A stretch of 64,000 nt of DNA. It comes from Rickettsiales bacterium (GTDB taxonomy: Bacteria > Pseudomonadota > Alphaproteobacteria > G027485855). A program made the position numbers and the translations under genes. The notes beneath the pieces were generated by a model. That model worked only from the letters and a program-made list of their open reading frames with translations, did not search any database and had not been told where the DNA came from. The stretch's first letter is position 1. Each line of letters begins with the position of its first letter. The stretch is taken from NCBI GenBank assembly GCA_027485855.1, contig JAIXQD010000019.1, positions 82,256-146,255 on the forward strand, read 5' to 3'. Shown piece after piece: positions 37,010 through 43,725 of the stretch.

Positions 37010-37061
37010 CTGTTTTATTTGCGTCTTTTCGGGCTTAAACTAAGGTTGAAGGATTAAACCT

Positions 37062-38678
37062 ATGACCGACGCGCCAATAACTACTCCGGCAAGCCCTAAA
37101 ACCAGCATAAAACCATCTGGCAAAAAACCACGCCCCGAGCTTGACCGCACCAGCGTGCAAGGCCGTTTTGCCCAATTTGAGCGGCAAGTGATGCCAACTT
37201 TTTTCACAGGTGGCCTCATTGCCGCACCGATTGGATATTATCAGTTAGCACTGGGCCATGATGGTTCGGCCATTTTGTTGTTTGCCTATGATGCCGATAA
37301 TTTTGCCAGCCACGATGTGAATGGCAAAAACATTTTGCTGCACCCGTCTGACGTTTTTGTGGTGCATGGCGAAAGCGCCACAAGGCCGCGCAATTGGGTG
37401 GTGCCAAAACTGCTTAGCCACCAGCAGGCACTGGCCGATGTCTTGCGTGAGGATTACACCCTCTATCAAACTAGCGAAAATACCTATCAATCGAGCTTTA
37501 TCAGCTATGCGCTGCGCGAGAGCAAAACCGCCGACCAATGGCAAATTTTTGCTTATACCAACAACCTTAAAGACTCGCAGTTTGTCGCCATTGGCAGTGC
37601 CCGCGAACATTGGCGCGATTGGCTTAACCCATCGCGGAAGCTTGGCGTGTTCAGCCGCACCGAGGCCGAGGCCTTTATCAACAAAGATTTTAGCGAAAGG
37701 CTAAAGCGCGTCACCGCTGGCCGCGACCCGCTCAAGCCAGAAGAAATTGGCAAGCCATGGCATTTGCGCTGGTGGGGGCATGGGCTGATACGCACCGGAC
37801 AACGCTGCACCGATCTTGTGGCGGCCATGTTGCGTGAAGTGATTAAGCCCTTTAAGCGGCGCGGCTGGTGGAAACCCACGCGCTGGCTCGGCACTTTTAG
37901 TAATTTGGCGCAAGCGGTGCTGCGCTATGTGGTGCTTGGCCCCGTGGCCGCACTTTTTACGGTGATTGTGCAACCCTTGCTGCCAGCACTCACCACCTAT
38001 GTAAAAAATGCTTTTGGCGCACGCGAATATAATGCCGAGTCTGAGCTGTATATAAAACCACCGCGCAATAAATCGCGCCTCAATGATTTATTACATGCGC
38101 CCAGCAAGGCTGTGGCCAAGCTTGATTTACAAAATCTTGCGGAAGGTGGCTTTCGCCCGTGGGATGTTGTTGGGGTCGATGGCTTGGCCGACCGCAACCC
38201 CAGCGAGTGGGCCTTTGGCGCGCTCAATGGCCCGCAAGGCAGTATTGTCAGGCTGGGCGAAAATTGGCTGAGTGTGCAGCACTCAACCGGTGTGGCTATA
38301 GACTACCTTGAAAAAGAGCGCACCGCTTTTGCCCGCTTTAACCGCGCACTGCGGCAAGCCGACGCGCCGCCTTTGCCCATCGAAAGCACCGAAATTTTGC
38401 AAGCTGGCAAAATTGCCGTGCTCAAATTTAAAAATAATCGCGGCATTGAACAGAGCTTTATCACCGAGCAGCAATTTATTGAGCAACTACAAGCCATGGA
38501 TATTGATATAGGCGAACAGTGCCTGCCCGCACAAACACCCGAAGGCATGGAGCTGGCCAGCATTGCCACCAAAGCTGTTTTACGTAAAGAGGCCCAGCCC
38601 GTGCCAAAGCGCAGCTTATTGAGCCGCATTTTTCCAGCCAAAAAGGCGGCCGCAGGCGCAGCCGCGCCCACAGCATAA
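37062..38678 (+). CDS. Hypothetical protein with central hydrophobic region
   Basis: A 538-residue protein I do not recognise. AAGGA lies upstream of the ATG. Residues 1-30 are Pro/Ser/Lys-rich. A globular region (about 40-240) follows, then a basic aromatic stretch (KPFKRRGWWKPTRWLG) and one strong hydrophobic segment (YVVLGPVAALFTVIVQPLLPAL) near residue 300. The C-terminal half is soluble with a basic tail (PKRSLLSRIFPAKKAAAGAA). A single-span or peripheral membrane protein is plausible. No catalytic motif is visible. It converges with the aldehyde dehydrogenase gene. Confidence 0.65.
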   Translation: MTDAPITTPASPKTSIKPSGKKPRPELDRTSVQGRFAQFERQVMPTFFTGGLIAAPIGYYQLALGHDGSAILLFAYDADNFASHDVNGKNILLHPSDVFVVHGESATRPRNWVVPKLLSHQQALADVLREDYTLYQTSENTYQSSFISYALRESKTADQWQIFAYTNNLKDSQFVAIGSAREHWRDWLNPSRKLGVFSRTEAEAFINKDFSERLKRVTAGRDPLKPEEIGKPWHLRWWGHGLIRTGQRCTDLVAAMLREVIKPFKRRGWWKPTRWLGTFSNLAQAVLRYVVLGPVAALFTVIVQPLLPALTTYVKNAFGAREYNAESELYIKPPRNKSRLNDLLHAPSKAVAKLDLQNLAEGGFRPWDVVGVDGLADRNPSEWAFGALNGPQGSIVRLGENWLSVQHSTGVAIDYLEKERTAFARFNRALRQADAPPLPIESTEILQAGKIAVLKFKNNRGIEQSFITEQQFIEQLQAMDIDIGEQCLPAQTPEGMELASIATKAVLRKEAQPVPKRSLLSRIFPAKKAAAGAAAPTA

Positions 38679-38689
38679 AAGCATCATCT

Positions 38690-40132
38690 TTACTGCTCGA
38701 GCACACTCACAAATTTTGGCGTGAGATAGGCTTGAATGCCTTCAAGCCCGCCCTCGCTGCCATAGCCACTGTCTTTAATGCCGCCAAACGGTGTTTCAGG
38801 CGTAGAAACACCAAAATGATTGATGGCCAACATGCCAGACTCAATATTATCGGCCAATATCGCCGCATTTTTTTGGCTTTTGGTAAAAGCGTAAGCGGCC
38901 AAGCCATAGGGCAAACGGTTGGCCTCGGTTAAAGCTGCTGCCATATCGGCCACTTTGATAATGGGGGCCACGGGCGCAAAAGGCTCTTCGTGCAAAATGC
39001 GGGCATCGGTGGGTAAATCGGCCAAAACGGTGGGCGCATAAAAGAAACCCGCATTGCCAAGGCGCTGCCCACCCGCCAGCAATTTTGCACCTTTTTGCAA
39101 CGCGTCTTGCACCATGCTTTCAGCCGAGGCCACGCGCCGCGCATTGGCTAAGGGGCCCATTTTATTTTCAGGCTTGAGGCCATCACCCACGGGCAACACC
39201 GCCGCGCCCGCCGCAAAGCCCGCCGCAAAATGGGCATAATGTTTTTCAGTAACAATAAAGCGCGTGGGCGACACACACACCTGCCCGGCATTACGGTATT
39301 TTTGCATAACGCACAGCGCAATGGCGGCATCAATATCGGCGTCGTCCAACACCAGCACCGGCGCATGGCCGCCTAACTCAAAGGTGCAGCGCTTTAAGCC
39401 TTGTGCAGCAAGCGCGGCTAAATGCTTGCCCACCACAGTGGAACCGGTAAAAGATATTTTCCGAATAATCGGGCTGGCAATAAGAGCGCGCGAGATAAAA
39501 TCTGGCTCACCAAACAGCAATTGCGCCGCGCCTGCTGGCAGGCCGGATTCTTCAAGGGCACGCATCAGCCAGCAAGCCGTGGCAGGCGTTTCTTCGGCGG
39601 GCTTTAAAATAATCGGGCAGCCCGCCGCCAGCGCACCCGCCAATTTGCGCGCGGGCGTGAGGGCTGGAAAATTCCACGGCGTAAAGGCCGCTACCGGCCC
39701 TACCGCCTCGGGCAGCACCATTTGCCTTGTGAGCGGCTGACGGGCCGGCACAATGCGGCCATAAAGCCTGCGGGCTTCTTCGCCATACCATTCAAAAATT
39801 TCTGCGGTGTAGTCTACCTCGACCAAACTTTCAGCCAGCGGCTTGCCCTGCTCTAAAGTTAGCGTGTGGGCAATGCTCTCACGCCGCGCTCTTATCCAAT
39901 CGGCGGCATTTTTTAAAATACGCGCGCGCTCGCGTGTGCTGGTGCCGCGCCACAGTGGCCAAACACGCTGGGCTATTTGCAAAGCCTGCTCAATATCGGC
40001 AGCATTGGCCATGGGCAGGTGCGCCAGCTCTTCGCCATTGGCCGGATTAAGCACCGGCAAAGTTTGGGCGCGCTCTAACTGCCATGCGCCACCAAGCGAT
40101 AATCCGGGGGCGGGGAAATTGCTGCTGCTCAT
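38690..40132 (-). CDS. gabD: Succinate-semialdehyde dehydrogenase-like aldehyde dehydrogenase
   Basis: A 480-residue NAD(P)-dependent aldehyde dehydrogenase of the GabD type, oxidising succinate semialdehyde in the GABA shunt. The AAGGAG site five bases before the ATG fixes the start. Motifs: AAFTPWNFPALTPARKLAGA, ILKPAEETPATAC, ISFTGSTVVGKHL, catalytic Glu in TFELGGHAPVLVLDDADI, catalytic Cys in NAGQVCVSPTRF, and EEPFAPVAPI. The FGGIKDSGYGSEGGLEGIQAY ending favours the GabD subgroup. Other aldehydes are possible. Confidence 0.88.
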   Translation of the reverse strand: MSSSNFPAPGLSLGGAWQLERAQTLPVLNPANGEELAHLPMANAADIEQALQIAQRVWPLWRGTSTRERARILKNAADWIRARRESIAHTLTLEQGKPLAESLVEVDYTAEIFEWYGEEARRLYGRIVPARQPLTRQMVLPEAVGPVAAFTPWNFPALTPARKLAGALAAGCPIILKPAEETPATACWLMRALEESGLPAGAAQLLFGEPDFISRALIASPIIRKISFTGSTVVGKHLAALAAQGLKRCTFELGGHAPVLVLDDADIDAAIALCVMQKYRNAGQVCVSPTRFIVTEKHYAHFAAGFAAGAAVLPVGDGLKPENKMGPLANARRVASAESMVQDALQKGAKLLAGGQRLGNAGFFYAPTVLADLPTDARILHEEPFAPVAPIIKVADMAAALTEANRLPYGLAAYAFTKSQKNAAILADNIESGMLAINHFGVSTPETPFGGIKDSGYGSEGGLEGIQAYLTPKFVSVLEQ

Positions 40133-40294
40133 ATTTGCTCCTTATTTTTAATCATTATTTTTCAGGCGCTTAACATAATGAATGAGCCGTTAAGAGCTGG
40201 TTAAGCGATAGCGCGTAGGATAGGTGTTCTGCTGACCCACACTTGACACTCTGCTGGTTTAGCAGTCTATTTCGTATGCTGAAAGGAAACTTCA

Positions 40295-40885
40295 ATGCAA
40301 ATTTCAATTAAGGGCAAACAAGTCGATGTCGGCGATGCTCTGCGCCAATATATAGAAGAGGCCGTCAGCGCGGCTGTTGGCAAATATTTTCCAAAAACGA
40401 TTGAAAGCAGTGTTGTGGTCAGCCGTGAGGCGCATCTCTTTCGTGTCGATATTTCTGTGCATGCCAAGCGCGGCCTTATGCTGCAAAGCGAAGGCACCGC
40501 CGCCGACCCCCATGCCGCAACCGACGATGCCGTGGCCCGCATGAATAAGCGCCTCTCGCGCTATAAAAACCGTATTCGCGATCATCATCTCAGCCACGAA
40601 GATGAAGGCATACCCGCCAATAATTATATTTTATCGGCCGACGCAACCGAGGAAGAGCCCGATAACCCCGTGGTGGTTGCTGAAATGAGCCACACCATTG
40701 AAACACTGACGGTGAACGAAGCGGTGATGCGCCTCGATTTGGGGCAATTACCGGCTTTGCTGTTTCGCAACAGGGCGCATGGCGGGCTGAATATGGTTTA
40801 CCGCCGCGCCGATGGCCATTTAGGCTGGGTTGACCCCGCCAATGCGCTGGCCGTGGCCGCCACACCGGCTGCCAAACGCGCATAG
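40295..40885 (+). CDS. hpf: Ribosome hibernation promoting factor (long form)
   Basis: A 196-residue long-form Hpf that dimerises and inactivates 70S ribosomes in slow growth. The N-terminal S30AE domain starts MQISIKGKQVDVGDALRQYI and contains FPKTIESSVVVSREAHLFRVDI. The C-terminal dimerisation domain holds LTVNEAVMRLDLGQLPALLF and VYRRADGHLGWVDP. AAAGGA is nine bases before the ATG. It is followed 45 bases later by ptsN, a pairing usual in proteobacteria; rpoN is not adjacent. Confidence 0.95.
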   Translation: MQISIKGKQVDVGDALRQYIEEAVSAAVGKYFPKTIESSVVVSREAHLFRVDISVHAKRGLMLQSEGTAADPHAATDDAVARMNKRLSRYKNRIRDHHLSHEDEGIPANNYILSADATEEEPDNPVVVAEMSHTIETLTVNEAVMRLDLGQLPALLFRNRAHGGLNMVYRRADGHLGWVDPANALAVAATPAAKRA

Positions 40886-40930
40886 GAATAATAGCCCCCC
40901 CATGATAGCCCCCTACATGATAAAACGCGC

Positions 40931-41386
40931 ATGAACGACCTTATTACGCCGCAAGCCATTCTGCTTGACCTTGCTGTGACCAGCAAAAAACAAGCGCTGC
41001 TTGAGCTGGCACAAGCGGCCGCCACGCTGACCTTGCAACATGAGCGGGCCATTTTTGATGTGCTGCTAGAGCGCGAAAGACTGGGCACCACCGGCGTTGG
41101 GCATGGCATTGCTATCCCGCATGGTAAATTGCCCAATCTTACCGCTGTGCATGGGTTGTTTGCGCGCTTTGATAAGCCGATTGATTTTGAAGCGATAGAC
41201 GATCAGCCGGTTGATTTGGTGTTTATGCTCTTGGCGCCGATACAAGCGGGGTCGGATCACCTGAAGGCGCTGGCGAAAGTCAGCCGCCTTTTGCGTGATG
41301 CCAAGCTGTGCCAAAAGCTACGCGCTGCCGATAGTGCAGACGAAATCTACAAGCTGCTCACGCAAAATATGCAAGAAGCGGCCTAG
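40931..41386 (+). CDS. ptsN: PTS IIA-like nitrogen regulatory protein PtsN
   Basis: EIIA-Ntr, the terminal phosphate acceptor of the PtsP-NPr-PtsN relay, which regulates potassium, carbon and nitrogen physiology. The length is 151 residues. The active-site His is in GVGHGIAIPHGKL. VDLVFMLLAPIQAGSDHLKALAKVSRLL is typical. Encoded beside hpf; its upstream donor ptsP is at 7.8-10.1 kb in the same window. Confidence 0.95.
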   Translation: MNDLITPQAILLDLAVTSKKQALLELAQAAATLTLQHERAIFDVLLERERLGTTGVGHGIAIPHGKLPNLTAVHGLFARFDKPIDFEAIDDQPVDLVFMLLAPIQAGSDHLKALAKVSRLLRDAKLCQKLRAADSADEIYKLLTQNMQEAA

Positions 41387-41449
41387 ATATTTAGCGCGCT
41401 GCTTTTTAGCATGCTACTTAATGCACGCGCGGTCTAATGCACTCTCAAT

Positions 41450-41716
41450 TTAATGGACACTGAGCGGCAACAGGTCGTTTTGGCGAGCGCTGGCAAAAGC
41501 TAAATCCCGCGTGGGGCTCAGCGAGAGCGGCACGCCGCTGGCATCATGCACAGCTTGCACCCGCACCCCACCCACAATAACCGGCTTGATAAAAGCCGCA
41601 TTTTCGGCCGCAAAATTTTGCCACTGGCAGCGGCGCTCATCATAGGCCGCATGGGTATAAATATCGGCTTGGCCGTGGCTGAAATGAGGGTTCGCGGGGT
41701 CGGTTGTTTTGCTCAT
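41450..41716 (-). CDS. DUF1150 family small protein
   Basis: An 88-residue alphaproteobacterial protein. It matches DUF1150 by AAFIKPVIVGGVRVQAVHDASG and LSLSPTRDLAFASARQNDL. The family has no known activity and is often found near small heat-shock genes, not seen here. The start region reads GTTAGGCT, six bases, ATG, like comF, with no ribosome site. Confidence 0.85.
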   Translation of the reverse strand: MSKTTDPANPHFSHGQADIYTHAAYDERRCQWQNFAAENAAFIKPVIVGGVRVQAVHDASGVPLSLSPTRDLAFASARQNDLLPLSVH

Positions 41717-41722
41717 ATAAAT

Positions 41723-41728
41723 AGCCTA
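41723..41728 (-). promoter_or_regulatory. Putative -10 of a leaderless DUF1150 promoter
   Basis: TAGGCT on the minus strand followed by ATTTAT and the ATG. The hexamer and spacing equal those of comF. Confidence 0.35.
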
Positions 41729-41815
41729 ACGCCACAAAGCTTAACGAGTGGCTAAACCGCAAAGCAGATTTCTATTTTTGCAATTCTGTTACAAGAAATA
41801 TTGTGGGCAGTGTTG

Positions 41816-41839
41816 GCCTGAGCAAGATACAGCTCAGGC
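41816..41839. terminator. Hairpin, possible terminator
   Basis: GCCTGAGC and GCTCAGGC form an eight-base-pair stem with an eight-base loop. On the plus strand it is followed by ATTTCTTTT, but the transcript that needs it (tRNA-Arg) comes from the minus strand, where no T-run follows. Its role is therefore uncertain. Confidence 0.4.
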
Positions 41840-41841
41840 AT

Positions 41842-41961
41842 TTCTTTTAAGAGGCTGTGGCGTCCCCGGAGAGATTCGAACTCCGCCAGCGAAGCTGGCA
41901 GAACAAATGACTCGGGAGTTCTGTTAAAAGGCTGTGGCGTCCCCGGAGAGATTCGAACTCC
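41842..41961 (-). repeat. 77-bp-period duplication of the 3' end of tRNA-Arg(CCT)
   Basis: A block of about 43 bases (41842-41884, copy at 41919-41961) contains the T-arm, 3' acceptor strand and CCA of the tRNA plus 3' flank. From GGCTGTGGCG to GAACTCC the 32 bases are identical, and the outer 11 differ at two positions. The offset of 77 bases equals the tRNA length. In the left copy the rest of the tRNA is replaced by a small hairpin (41884-41898). Confidence 0.85.
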
Positions 41962-42011
41962 CGACCCGCTCCTTAGGACGGAGCTGCTCTATCCAGCTGA
42001 GCTACGGAGAC
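41935..42011 (-). tRNA. tRNA-Arg (CCT)
   Basis: A 77-base cloverleaf. Acceptor GTCTCCG pairs with CGGGGAC (one G-U), the anticodon stem GCTCC/GGAGC encloses GTCCTAA (anticodon CCT), the T-loop is TTCGAAT, and CCA is encoded. Confidence 0.94.
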
Positions 42012-42040
42012 AACCGCATAAATCTATCATATTTACCGGC

Positions 42041-42075
42041 TTGACGGCAATGCAGCGCGCGCCCACCCTAGCCTT
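42041..42075 (+). promoter_or_regulatory. Possible murI promoter
   Basis: TTGACG lies 35 bases before the ATG. This spacing equals that of the leaderless promoter at 22180, although the hexamer at the -10 position (CACCCT) is poor. Confidence 0.25.
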
Positions 42076-42915
42076 ATGTTAGGTTTATTCGATAGTGGCT
42101 ATGGCGGCCTGTCTATTTTGCGCGCGGTGCAGCAAGAGCTGCCAACAACCGATATTATTTATCTGGCCGATCAGGCCCATGCGCCCTATGGGCTGCGGGC
42201 TGCAACCGACGTGCGCGACCTCACCCGCCATGCGGTTGAAATGTTATTTAACCAAGGCTGCCGCCTTGTGGTTTTGGCCTGCAATACCGCATCAGCCATA
42301 AGCTTGCGCTGGCTTCAGCAAGAATGGTTGCCACAGCAGCGCCAATGGCAGGGGCAAAATGTGCGGCGAAATGTGCTGGGCATTGTGGTGCCCACGCTTG
42401 AGGCCATTACCGGCCAAAATTGGCATATCACCACACCCAGCCCCCTGCCCGCCGCACAGATTGGCCTCTTTGCCACGCCATCTACTATTCATAGCCGTGT
42501 ATATGAAATTGAGCTGGCACATCGTGCGCCGCAAATGCAGCTTTATCCGGTGGCGCTGCCGCATCTCGCCGGTAGCATCGAGGCTGGTGCCAGCGCAGCT
42601 GCGCTGGCCGCACAAATAAAACAAGGCTGTGCGCAGCTGTTACAGCAATGCGCCACACCCGATGCCGTTATTTTGGGCTGCACACACTATGCGCTGATAG
42701 AACATATTTTTAGAAGCCAACTACCGCACAGTATAAAAATTATCAACCAGCCGCAGGCGGTGGCACAAAGCCTGCGGCAATATTTGCTGAAACACCCGCA
42801 TTATGTCACACAGGGCCGCGGGCAACTCAGCCTGCTCAGCACCGCCCCGCAAGCACACACAACACTGACGCAAAACTGGCCGGATTTTATCGAGATACGA
42901 GAAATGGAGCAATAA
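42076..42915 (+). CDS. murI: Glutamate racemase
   Basis: MurI makes D-glutamate for peptidoglycan. The 279-residue protein begins with LGLFDSGYGGLSILRAV. The two catalytic Cys are visible in VVLACNTASAIS and ILGCTHYALIEHI. QAHAPYGLR, which corresponds to the usual PYG motif, is present. No ribosome site is seen. It is two bases from the next gene, an AT-rich membrane protein, which probably depends on read-through. Confidence 0.92.
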   Translation: MLGLFDSGYGGLSILRAVQQELPTTDIIYLADQAHAPYGLRAATDVRDLTRHAVEMLFNQGCRLVVLACNTASAISLRWLQQEWLPQQRQWQGQNVRRNVLGIVVPTLEAITGQNWHITTPSPLPAAQIGLFATPSTIHSRVYEIELAHRAPQMQLYPVALPHLAGSIEAGASAAALAAQIKQGCAQLLQQCATPDAVILGCTHYALIEHIFRSQLPHSIKIINQPQAVAQSLRQYLLKHPHYVTQGRGQLSLLSTAPQAHTTLTQNWPDFIEIREMEQ

Positions 42916-42917
42916 CG

Positions 42918-43718
42918 ATGAATGTATCGACAAAGCGGACATGGTACGTGATAGCGACTGTATTCCTATTTATTTTACTTCTGCCGCTTATTGCAATCGC
43001 ACCAGAGTGGTGCGAGACCGGAAGTTTGACGATCAGTATTATATTTAAAAAATATTTTGACGCGCTAACACCCATAGCGACATGCGTTGGTGTTTTTGTA
43101 GCTCTATTTCAGAGTACAATAATAGGGTGGATCAACAGGCCAAAGTTAGAAATGTCTCTAGTAAGCAAAGATGGTGATTTGGTTACTATATACAATTTTA
43201 CCAAGGTTCATACTGATGGTAGTGAAGAAATAGGAGGCGTTAAATCCGTCTATTACCTAGCGCATATTGACGTAGGACATGGAATAACTTTAAAAAACTG
43301 CACCGTGTATTTGCATAAATTTGGTGTAAATAACCGTCGCCCTTGGGTTGGAAACCTGCCCCTGAGCTGGCGGCATCACGAGGTAAAACCCACACTTGAA
43401 AGAAATATCACGTCTTTTGCCCAAGTAGAGTTATTTAGGTTTGACCCAAAAGGTTACTCAATTCTTGGCCAGACAACACCGAGCGATCTAGAAGCTTTTA
43501 AAAGATTGATATTTGACGCTCCAGAAAAAATAGAAATGGAAATATCCATTGTTGCTGAAGGGTATCACTCGCCGATATTTATATATACTTTTGAGTTGAA
43601 GCAAGAGTGGAAAGAAAAACTTGAACAACTAGAGAAACCAAAGTGGTTTAATATTTTCTCCCAAAACAAGTGTTTTGACGGAAGGGTTGCAGAGAAAGCC
43701 CAAGATACAAAAAAATAG
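42918..43718 (+). CDS. AT-rich membrane-anchored hypothetical protein
   Basis: A 266-residue protein with two N-terminal membrane helices (YVIATVFLFILLLPLIAIA; ALTPIATCVGVFVALFQSTI) and a soluble domain of about 190 residues. GGAG eight bases before the ATG overlaps the end of murI. The gene is much richer in A+T than its neighbours (codons AAA, ATA, TTA), a sign of transfer. I know no family name, though small two-helix proteins of this style occur as singletons in genomic islands. It converges with polA. Confidence 0.65.
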   Translation: MNVSTKRTWYVIATVFLFILLLPLIAIAPEWCETGSLTISIIFKKYFDALTPIATCVGVFVALFQSTIIGWINRPKLEMSLVSKDGDLVTIYNFTKVHTDGSEEIGGVKSVYYLAHIDVGHGITLKNCTVYLHKFGVNNRRPWVGNLPLSWRHHEVKPTLERNITSFAQVELFRFDPKGYSILGQTTPSDLEAFKRLIFDAPEKIEMEISIVAEGYHSPIFIYTFELKQEWKEKLEQLEKPKWFNIFSQNKCFDGRVAEKAQDTKK

Positions 43719-43725
43719 TACATAT

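Larger units (their letters stand above)
41717..42075. other. Intergenic region holding tRNA-Arg(CCT), its partial copy and hairpins
   Basis: No protein gene is supported here. From left to right: the DUF1150 promoter, a hairpin GCCTGAGC/GCTCAGGC at 41816-41839, a truncated copy of the tRNA 3' end, a GCCAGC-GAA-GCTGGC hairpin at 41884-41898, the complete tRNA, and the murI promoter. Confidence 0.7.

Noticed and set aside
41842..41898. The tRNA-like block considered as a second functional tRNA
   Set aside because: Only the T-arm and 3' acceptor are present; the D-arm and anticodon arm are replaced by a short hairpin.
41842..41961. Direct repeat at tRNA-Arg(CCT) considered as att sites of an integrated element
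   Set aside because: The copies are only 77 bases apart, with no cargo and no integrase in the window. It could be a scar, but not a present element.
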